64,000 nt of DNA, from NCBI RefSeq assembly GCF_021044825.1, contig NZ_JAJNOC010000008.1, positions 62,001 through 126,000 on the forward strand, written 5' to 3'. Under the pieces are notes generated by a model. It did not search any database and was not told the DNA's origin. It worked only from the letters and a program-made list of their open reading frames with translations. The first letter of the stretch is position 1. Each line of letters starts with the position of its first letter. Below are positions 27,206-33,419 of the stretch, piece by piece. This DNA is from Massilia phyllostachyos. GTDB taxonomy: Bacteria; Pseudomonadota; Gammaproteobacteria; Burkholderiales; Burkholderiaceae_D. Both the position numbers and the translations under genes were made by a program.

Positions 27206-27976
27206 ATGAACGCATCGACCAACGCGAACAATACTGCGACCCCTGGCGCCGCGGGCGGCCACTCCGCCAAGATCATGGTGGTGGACGACGACGTGCGCCT
27301 GCGCGACCTGCTGCGCCGCTACCTCACCGAGCAGGGCTTCCAGGTCGTCACCGCGGAAAGCGCGCCGGCCATGAACAAGCTGTGGCTGCGCGAGCGCTAC
27401 GACCTGCTGGTGCTGGACCTGATGCTGCCCGGCGAAGACGGCCTGTCGATCTGCCGCCGCCTGCGCGGCGCCGGCGACCAGACCCCGATCATCATGCTGA
27501 CCGCGAAAGGCGAGGACGTCGACCGCATCGTCGGCCTCGAGATGGGCGCCGACGACTACCTGCCGAAACCCTTCAACCCGCGCGAGCTGGTGGCGCGCAT
27601 CGGCGCGGTCCTGCGCCGCAAGGGCCCGGACGAGATCCCGGGCGCGCCGAGCGAAACCCCGCAGACCTTCGAGTTCGGCGACTTCGTGCTCGATCTCGGC
27701 ACGCGCACCCTCAAGAAGAACGGCGAGACCGTGCCCCTGACCACCGGCGAATTCTCGGTGCTGAAGGTGTTCGCGCGCCATGCGCGCCAGCCGCTGTCGC
27801 GCGAGAAGCTGATGGAACTGGCGCGCGGCCGCGAATACGAGGTGTTCGACCGCTCGCTCGACGTGCAGATCTCGCGCCTGCGCAAGCTGATCGAGCCGGA
27901 CCCGTCGAGCCCCCTGTACATCCAGACCGTCTGGGGCCTGGGCTACGTGTTCATCCCTGAAGGACAGCCGCGCTAG
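27206..27976 (+). CDS. ompR: OmpR-family response regulator
   Basis: A 256-residue regulator. The receiver domain has VVDDDVRLRD, the phospho-Asp in LVLDLMLPGEDGL and the Lys in YLPKPFNPREL. The C-terminal winged helix (about residues 150-250) includes LTTGEFSVLKVFARH and FDRSLDVQISRLRKLIE. The last bases overlap the kinase start by one base (TAGTG), so the two are coupled. Sequence order and length fit the OmpR subgroup that controls porins and osmotic responses, but the regulon is not visible. Confidence 0.92.
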   Translation: MNASTNANNTATPGAAGGHSAKIMVVDDDVRLRDLLRRYLTEQGFQVVTAESAPAMNKLWLRERYDLLVLDLMLPGEDGLSICRRLRGAGDQTPIIMLTAKGEDVDRIVGLEMGADDYLPKPFNPRELVARIGAVLRRKGPDEIPGAPSETPQTFEFGDFVLDLGTRTLKKNGETVPLTTGEFSVLKVFARHARQPLSREKLMELARGREYEVFDRSLDVQISRLRKLIEPDPSSPLYIQTVWGLGYVFIPEGQPR

Positions 27977-29349
27977 TGTTTGCCCCGTTCTCCGCGGCGC
28001 GCCGCGCCGCGCGTTTCGCCTGGTATCGCAGCGGCCTGTTCTGGCGGACCTTCCTCCTGATGTCCTTGCTGACCGCGGCCTCGATGGGCTCGTGGATCGG
28101 CATGCTCAACATGTTCCAGCGCGGGCCGCAGGTGCAGCAGACGGCCGAGCTGGTAGGCTCGGTGGTGACGCTCACCCGCGCCGCCCTCACCCATTCGGCG
28201 CCGGACCTGCGGCGCGAACTGCTGCTCGAACTGGTGTCGAACGAGGGCATCCGCATCCTCACGATGAACGACTACGACGTGGTCGAACCGCCGCCGAACA
28301 CCGCGCTGATGGCGGACATCGCCCACGCGGTGCGCGACCGTCTCGGCAAGCACACCCGCTTTTCCAGCAGCGTGAACGGGGTGCCGGGCTTCTACATCAG
28401 CTTCAACATCCAGGAAGACGAATACTGGCTGATGCTCGAACGCGAGCGCCTGGCCGGCCTGACGCGGGTGCAGTGGCTCGGCTGGGCCACGCTGGTGGGC
28501 CTGCTGTCGCTGGTCGGCGCGGCCTTCGTCTCGTCGCTGGTGAACCGTCCGCTGGCGCGCCTGACGGCGGCCGCGCGCGCGATCGCCAAGGGCGAGCGTC
28601 CGACCGCGCTGCCCGAGAAGGGCTCGCAGGAGATCATCGAGGCCAACCGCAGCTTCAACCAGATGGTCGACGACCTGGCCCAGGTCGAGAAGGACCGCGC
28701 CGTGATCCTGGCCGGCATCTCGCACGACCTGCGCACGCCGCTCGCGCGCATGCAGCTGGAAATCGAGATGGCCAGCCTGCCGCAGGATGCGCGCGAAGGC
28801 ATGCAGTCGGACATCAACCAGATGGACGCGATCATCGGCCAGTTCCTCGACTTCGCCAAGCCGACCGACGCCGCGACGTTTGTCGCCGTGAACCTGTCGG
28901 AGATGCTGTCCGAGGTCGGACGCGAAGCGGGCCGCATGCGCGACCTGAAAGTCGCGGTCGACCTGATGCCGGGCATCCACGTGATGGGCAATGCGACCGA
29001 CCTGCGGCGCGTGGTCAACAACATCATCGAGAACGCGCGCAAGTACGGCAAGACGCCGGGGTCGGACCTCACCGAGATCAACATCCTGTTGCGGGTCAAG
29101 GCCACCGGCCATGGACGCCGCGCCGTCATCGAAATCTGCGATCATGGCGTGGGGGTGCCGCAGGACCAGATCACGCAGTTGCTGAAACCCTTCACGCGGC
29201 TGGACAGCGCACGCGGCCAGGCCAATGGGGCCGGGCTCGGGCTGGCGATCGTGGAACGGGTGCTGTCGCGCCACAATGCGGAGCTGATGGTGAGCAACCG
29301 CGAAGGCGGCGGACTGGTGCTGCAGATCGCGTTGCCGCTGGCTGGGTAG
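27976..29349 (+). CDS. envZ: EnvZ-like sensor histidine kinase
   Basis: A 457-residue inner-membrane kinase. A first membrane helix lies near residues 20-40 (TFLLMSLLTAASMGSWIGM). It is followed by a periplasmic loop and a second helix near 165-188 (LGWATLVGLLSLVGAAFVSSLV), then HAMP and HisKA with the acceptor in ISHDLRTPLARMQLEIEM. The ATPase segments are NNIIENARKYG, CDHGVGVPQDQ and GAGLGLAIVERVLSRHNA. It starts with GTG overlapping the regulator gene. Its TAG stop is the first three bases of a TAGGGTGG repeat. Confidence 0.9.
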   Translation: MFAPFSAARRAARFAWYRSGLFWRTFLLMSLLTAASMGSWIGMLNMFQRGPQVQQTAELVGSVVTLTRAALTHSAPDLRRELLLELVSNEGIRILTMNDYDVVEPPPNTALMADIAHAVRDRLGKHTRFSSSVNGVPGFYISFNIQEDEYWLMLERERLAGLTRVQWLGWATLVGLLSLVGAAFVSSLVNRPLARLTAAARAIAKGERPTALPEKGSQEIIEANRSFNQMVDDLAQVEKDRAVILAGISHDLRTPLARMQLEIEMASLPQDAREGMQSDINQMDAIIGQFLDFAKPTDAATFVAVNLSEMLSEVGREAGRMRDLKVAVDLMPGIHVMGNATDLRRVVNNIIENARKYGKTPGSDLTEINILLRVKATGHGRRAVIEICDHGVGVPQDQITQLLKPFTRLDSARGQANGAGLGLAIVERVLSRHNAELMVSNREGGGLVLQIALPLAG

Positions 29350-29450
29350 GGTGGGCGATCCTTCGCCCACGCGTTCAAATCACGGCTCCCGGCCCGCTCC
29401 TTGGCAATTCACTGTTCGTTGAACGCGTGGGCGGGGGACCGGCCACCCTA
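29347..29450. repeat. Full-length TAGGGTGG repeat (inverted, 104 bp)
   Basis: Outer ends TAGGGTGG (29347-29354) and CCACCCTA (29443-29450) are perfect inverted copies. Inside, a perfect 14-bp pair, GCCCACGCGTTCAA (29365-29378) and its complement (29419-29432), brackets a 40-base centre. The left end contributes the TAG stop of the EnvZ-like kinase. This is the best copy in the window; no open frame lies inside. Confidence 0.8.
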
Positions 29451-29455
29451 CGAGT

Positions 29456-29549
29456 GTGTGAAAAATGCGTCTATGGCTGCGTCGCCTCGTCTCGCCGTAC
29501 GAGTGCACTGTCTTCGACTCGGCGCCTTGCCATAGCCGTTTTTTCACAC
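29456..29549. repeat. Second type of long inverted repeat (94 bp)
   Basis: Begins GTGTGAAAAA and ends TTTTTTCACAC. The arms continue with CTATGGC against GCCATAG and GCGTCGCC against GGCGCC, giving roughly 25 paired positions with a few mismatches around a 35-base centre. It follows directly on the previous element and fills the rest of the gap before exoD. It looks like a dispersed structural element, not a gene. Confidence 0.6.
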
Positions 29550-29585
29550 CCTCTACGAACCCGGCGATACCATCCAGGAACTCCG

Positions 29586-30233
29586 ATGAATCACGAACAA
29601 GAGCAGGTCCTCGACACGATCCCCCTGTCCCGGAAAATCCGCGCCATGGTCCGCTCGCTGCCGCGCACCGGCATCACCCTCAGCGAACTGATCCTGCTGG
29701 TCGGCAAAGACGGCCTCCTGATCCTGGCGGGCCTGCTCACGCTGGTATTCCTGATCCCCGTCTCGATCCCCGGCGTCAGCACGGTGTTCGGCGCCGCCAT
29801 CCTCCTGATCGGCCTCTCGCGCCTGCTGGGCCGCGAACTGTGGGTCCCGCGCCGCCTGCAGCACCGCGTGATCGGCACCCGCAAACTGCGCCCCTTGCTG
29901 CGCAAGGCCCTGCCCTGGATGGTGAGGATCGAAAAGATCAGCCGCCCCAACCGCATCCGCTGGCTGGTGGCGAACGGCCCGGTGCACTACCTGAACAACG
30001 CCGCCCTGGTGCTGGGCGCGGTGCTCCTGATGATGCCGTTCGGGCTGATCCCGTTCAGCAATACCTTCCCGGCCGTGGCCCTGCTCCTCCTGGCGATCGG
30101 CCTGCTGCAGCGCGACGGCGTGTGCGTGCTGCTGGGTCACCTCGGCAACCTGCTTACCATCCTGTATTTCAGCGTCCTGATCGGCGGCGGCGGGCTGGCG
30201 GCGCGCGAAATCCTCAACCGTGCAAGCTCTTAG
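29586..30233 (+). CDS. ExoD family exopolysaccharide synthesis protein
   Basis: A 215-residue inner-membrane protein of the ExoD family with about four to five hydrophobic segments: LILAGLLTLVFLIPVSIPGVSTVFGAAILLIGL and VALLLLAIGLLQRDG are characteristic. In Sinorhizobium ExoD affects exopolysaccharide production and alkali tolerance; the molecular role is unknown. It ends convergently with the HAAS-domain gene (overlap of four bases, 30230-30233). Confidence 0.85.
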   Translation: MNHEQEQVLDTIPLSRKIRAMVRSLPRTGITLSELILLVGKDGLLILAGLLTLVFLIPVSIPGVSTVFGAAILLIGLSRLLGRELWVPRRLQHRVIGTRKLRPLLRKALPWMVRIEKISRPNRIRWLVANGPVHYLNNAALVLGAVLLMMPFGLIPFSNTFPAVALLLLAIGLLQRDGVCVLLGHLGNLLTILYFSVLIGGGGLAAREILNRASS

Positions 30234-31093
30234 GATGCCGCCGCACCGGCGGCCAGGTGTTCGGCGCCGGCGCGGATCCGCTCACGATACAGTTTCAGGG
30301 CGACGTCGAGCGCCATCACCGCACTGGCCGCGCGCAGCAGCCACTGTGCGCCCGCATTCATCTGCGCATCGACGAATACCGGTCCGGCCAGCAGGAAGAA
30401 CAGCAGCAGGCCGAGCGTCGCGAGGCTGAATCCCAGCTGCATCCTGCGATACGCCGGGGTTTCCAGCGGATGCCGCGCACTCCAGGCAAGCAGTACGGAC
30501 TGGGCCGCCCATAGCAACAGCAGCATCGGCAGGCGGTAGGCCGCGAACGCCGGATCGTAGTCGAAGACCGGCGCCAATACCCCTCCACCGCTGAGCCGGG
30601 CGAACAGCCAGCCCGGCGCGCCGTAGGCGACGATCGCCACCCAGATCAGCGCGGCCAGGGCCAGGTTGCCGGCGCGGCTGGCTTGCCGCGGGCGCCACGT
30701 GTCCGCGTCTTCTCGTCCTCGCCGCACCCAGCTGCGCGCCGCGAAATATAGCAGCAGCACGCCGAGCCAGGCCAGCCCGAGCCCCTCGCGTCCGAACAGC
30801 GCCAGGAAGGATGCGCCGGCCACGGCGGACATCACGAAGGCACGGGTATCGGCAGGGTCGACGATGGCCCAGGGCCGGTGGTAGCGGGCCGCGACCTGGG
30901 CGGGATGCCCGAAGGCCGCCAGCAAGTCCAGCGCCATGGCGCGGTCGGGCGCGCGGCCCGCCCCTTCGGCGCGCGCCGCCAGTTCCTCGCCGAGCAGCGC
31001 GCCCAGTTCGCGCGCCACGTCTCGGCGCATGCGGGTAGGCAGGCGTTCGGCCACATCGGCCACATAGCTGGTCAGGATTGCGTCAGTCTGCAT
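30230..31093 (-). CDS. HAAS-domain membrane protein paired with PadR
   Basis: A 287-residue protein. Residues 1-90 form a soluble helical HAAS/permease-prefix-like domain (YVADVAERLPTRMRRDVARELGALL, then LLAAFGHPAQVAARYHRPWAI). The rest has six to seven membrane helices. Genes of this kind almost always accompany a PadR repressor, as here: the start overlaps the PadR gene by 11 bases. The soluble domain is thought to signal to, or be regulated with, its partner. No specific function is known. Confidence 0.8.
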   Translation of the reverse strand: MQTDAILTSYVADVAERLPTRMRRDVARELGALLGEELAARAEGAGRAPDRAMALDLLAAFGHPAQVAARYHRPWAIVDPADTRAFVMSAVAGASFLALFGREGLGLAWLGVLLLYFAARSWVRRGREDADTWRPRQASRAGNLALAALIWVAIVAYGAPGWLFARLSGGGVLAPVFDYDPAFAAYRLPMLLLLWAAQSVLLAWSARHPLETPAYRRMQLGFSLATLGLLLFFLLAGPVFVDAQMNAGAQWLLRAASAVMALDVALKLYRERIRAGAEHLAAGAAAS

Positions 31094-31433
31094 GATTGCC
31101 TCTTTCGTCGAGCAGGCGGGCCATCACGTCGTTCAGGCCTTGCCAGGTGGTGGTGAGCCGGTCGAACAGCGTCTTTCCTTGCGGGCTCAGGGTGTAATAG
31201 CGGCGTGCCGGGCCGGCTTCCGAACGCCACTCGCTGGCGAGCACGCCCTGCGCTTCCAGCCGGCGCAACAAGGGGTACAAGGTGCCTTCTTCGATCGGCA
31301 TGCCCTTCTCCGCCAGTGCCTGGCGTACCTCGTAGCCGTAGCGTGGCTGGTGCAACTGGGAGAGCGTGGCGAGGACCACGACGCCGCGGCGCAGCTCGAG
31401 TTCCAGATTGGGAGAGGGGCGTTCATTAACCAT
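31083..31433 (-). CDS. PadR-family transcriptional repressor
   Basis: A 116-residue PadR protein with a winged helix: LRRGVVVLATLSQLHQPRYGYEV, EEGTLYPLLRRLEAQGVL and PARRYYTLSPQGKTLFD. A C-terminal dimer helix follows. The ATG at 31433 is preferred to one 12 codons upstream because the promoter and operator occupy exactly that stretch. The upstream transcript would start about one base before the ATG, that is, leaderless. It very probably represses its own operon with the HAAS-domain gene. Confidence 0.88.
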   Translation of the reverse strand: MVNERPSPNLELELRRGVVVLATLSQLHQPRYGYEVRQALAEKGMPIEEGTLYPLLRRLEAQGVLASEWRSEAGPARRYYTLSPQGKTLFDRLTTTWQGLNDVMARLLDERGNHAD

Positions 31434-31469
31434 GTGCCACACAGTACTGTGCGCCACATCGTAGGTCAA
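31432..31469 (-). promoter_or_regulatory. PadR promoter with overlapping palindromic operator
   Basis: On the minus strand TTGACC (31469-31464) and TACTGT (31446-31441) are 17 bases apart. A 28-bp dyad spans 31432-31459. Its centre is the perfect CACAGTACTGTG (31440-31451), and its outer parts are ATGTG and CACAT, the classic PadR half-site type. The dyad covers the spacer and the -10 box, so bound repressor would exclude RNA polymerase. Confidence 0.65.
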
Positions 31470-31528
31470 GTTTTTTTTCGCACAGGGTCTTCGTTATACT
31501 GTGGTCTTTCGACCCAGCCGAAACCACC

Positions 31529-32515
31529 ATGACCGCCACTGCCCCAGTCTCCGCTCCGACTTACCACGACATCGAATCGGCCGCCGAGCGCCTGAAGGGA
31601 GCGGCGCACCGCACGCCGGTCCTGACCTCGACCACCGCCAACCGCATGACGGGCGGCGAATTGTTCTTCAAGTGCGAGAACTACCAGCGCATGGGCGCTT
31701 TTAAATTCCGCGGCGCCTACAATGCGATCGCGAAGTTCGACGACGCCCAGCGCGCCGCCGGCGTGCTGACCTTTTCATCGGGCAACCACGCGCAGGCGAT
31801 CGCGCTGTCGGCGAAGCTGGCCGGCATCAAGTCGACCATCATCATGCCGAGCGACGCACCGGCCCTGAAAGTGAAAGCGACCAAGGAATACGGCGGTGAA
31901 GTCATCACCTACGACCGCTACACCGAAGACCGCGAAGCGATCGGCCGCCGTCTGTCGGAAGAACGCGGCATGACCCTGATTCCGCCCTACGACCATCCGG
32001 ACGTCATCGCCGGCCAGGGCACGGCGGCCAAGGAGCTGTTCGAGGAAACCGGCCCGCTCGACATCCTGCTGGTGTGCCTGGGCGGCGGCGGCCTGCTGGC
32101 CGGCTGCGCGCTGGCGGCGCGCGCGCTGTCGCCCGATTGCAAGGTGATCGGCGTCGAGCCGGAAGCCGGCAACGACGGCCAGCAGTCGCTGCGCAAGGGA
32201 GAAATCGTGCACATCGCGGTGCCCAAGACCATCGCCGACGGCGCCATGGTGACCCACGTCGGCGAGCACAATTTCGAGGTGATCCGCCGCAACGTCGACG
32301 ACATCGTCACCGTCAGCGACGCCCAGTTGGTGCAGACCATGGCCTTCTTCGCCGAGCGCATGAAGATGATCGTCGAGCCGACCGGCTGCCTGGGCGCGGC
32401 CGCGGCGCTGCACGGCGTGGTGGATGTGAAGGGCAAGCGGGTCGGCATCCTGATTTCGGGCGGCAACGTGGATCTGTCGCGCTTCGCCGATCTGGTGTCG
32501 CAGGCGAACTTCTGA
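31529..32515 (+). CDS. PLP-dependent serine/threonine or threo-3-hydroxyaspartate ammonia-lyase
   Basis: A 328-residue fold type II PLP enzyme. The Schiff-base lysine is in GAFKFRGAYNAI. SSGNHAQA binds the substrate carboxylate and GGGGLLAG the PLP phosphate. There is no C-terminal ACT domain, so it is not biosynthetic IlvA. The length and ends fit threo-3-hydroxy-L-aspartate ammonia-lyase or catabolic threonine/serine dehydratase; which cannot be decided by eye. Such enzymes release reactive enamines. The RidA gene follows with one-base overlap (TGATG). A TTATACT box at 31494-31500 is a plausible -10. Confidence 0.85.
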   Translation: MTATAPVSAPTYHDIESAAERLKGAAHRTPVLTSTTANRMTGGELFFKCENYQRMGAFKFRGAYNAIAKFDDAQRAAGVLTFSSGNHAQAIALSAKLAGIKSTIIMPSDAPALKVKATKEYGGEVITYDRYTEDREAIGRRLSEERGMTLIPPYDHPDVIAGQGTAAKELFEETGPLDILLVCLGGGGLLAGCALAARALSPDCKVIGVEPEAGNDGQQSLRKGEIVHIAVPKTIADGAMVTHVGEHNFEVIRRNVDDIVTVSDAQLVQTMAFFAERMKMIVEPTGCLGAAAALHGVVDVKGKRVGILISGGNVDLSRFADLVSQANF

Positions 32516-32889
32516 TGGAGTTCATCCAGGCGCCAGGGCTGCCCGCGCCCGCCGGGCATTATTCGCAGGCCGTCGTCACGCGCGGCGGCCTGGTGTTCGT
32601 GTCGGGCGTGCTGCCGGCGCGCGATCTTGGCGAGCTGTCGTTCGAGGCCCAGTGCGCGTCGGTGTTCGACCAGTGCGCGCAGATCCTGGCGGCGGCCGGC
32701 TGCACGCTGGCCGACGTGGTGCAGTGCACGGCCTATCTTGCCGGCGTCGAGCACTGGCCAGCCTTTAACGCCGCGTATGCGGGCGTGTTCGGCGAGCATC
32801 GCCCGGCGCGGGCGGTGGTACCGGTGCCTGCGCTGCACTATGATTTCCTGGTGGAAGTGCAGCTGGTGGCGGAGCGGCCGAACGGCTGA
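32515..32889 (+). CDS. RidA/YjgF family enamine deaminase
   Basis: A 124-residue RidA-family protein: PAPAGHYSQAVVTRGGLVFVSG and DVVQCTAYLAGVEHWPAFNAAY, with VPALHYDFLVEVQLVAE at the end. The catalytic Arg of classical RidA (in the xxRxxxxV region) corresponds here to PARAVVPVPAL. It hydrolyses 2-aminoacrylate and related enamines made by PLP dehydratases, so coupling to the upstream ammonia-lyase is functionally sensible. It lies directly after that gene with a one-base overlap. Confidence 0.88.
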   Translation: MEFIQAPGLPAPAGHYSQAVVTRGGLVFVSGVLPARDLGELSFEAQCASVFDQCAQILAAAGCTLADVVQCTAYLAGVEHWPAFNAAYAGVFGEHRPARAVVPVPALHYDFLVEVQLVAERPNG

Positions 32890-32984
32890 GTGATTCCGGC
32901 GCGCCTGCCGCGCACACGTGAAGCAGCGAACAGAACATTGTAAGACAGACACCGACACTGGAGGCTCAATCACAGGAGCCGACC

Positions 32985-33356
32985 ATGAAGCGTCATCTCT
33001 GTCTCAGCATTCTCTGCGCGGCGCTGGCCGCGCCCGCCGCCAACGCCGGGGCCGACATCGTCAAGTGCATCGACGGCGCCGGCCGCGTGACCCTGACCGA
33101 CCAGCCCTGCGAGGGCGGCGCCGCCACCGTGCGCCTGGCCAGCATGCCGGCCGACGAAGGCGTGACCCGCGTGCAGCCCTATCCCCTCGTCGTGGAGCAC
33201 GCCGTGCTGCCGCCGCCGCCGCAACGGCGCGTGATGGCGCCGCGGGTCAAGGCCAAGCCGTTGACGCAGGATGTGGCGACGCTCAAGGCGGCGCGGGCGA
33301 ATTTTCTGTTGATGGATGCGGGTGGGAAGCAGCAGACGTTGGCGACGCTGGATTGA
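32985..33356 (+). CDS. Exported DUF4124-like protein
   Basis: A 123-residue protein with a signal peptide (MKRHLCLSILCAALAAPAANA). It is followed by the DUF4124-type segment IVKCIDGAGRVTLTDQPCEGGAA with two Cys. The remainder is rich in Pro, Val and Arg, without further motifs. The family is periplasmic and of unknown function. An inverted repeat hairpin follows. Confidence 0.78.
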   Translation: MKRHLCLSILCAALAAPAANAGADIVKCIDGAGRVTLTDQPCEGGAATVRLASMPADEGVTRVQPYPLVVEHAVLPPPPQRRVMAPRVKAKPLTQDVATLKAARANFLLMDAGGKQQTLATLD

Positions 33357-33383
33357 GTTTGCGGCTGAGCGGCGAAAGTCACA

Positions 33384-33409
33384 TTGGGTTGGCCTGCGCC
33401 GGAACCCAA
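33384..33409. terminator. Bidirectional hairpin terminator
   Basis: TTGGGTT (33384-33390) pairs with AACCCAA (33403-33409) around GGCCTGCGCCGG. It lies between the DUF4124-like gene (+) and the GGDEF-EAL gene (-). The same GGCCTGCGCCGG centre is found in the hairpin at 53911-53946, so this looks like a recurrent terminator type. Confidence 0.55.
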
Positions 33410-33419
33410 GTTTGCACGC

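Noticed and set aside
29347..29450. Insertion sequence remnant
   Set aside because: Inverted ends are present but no transposase coding region or target duplication is seen, so it is kept as a repeat only.
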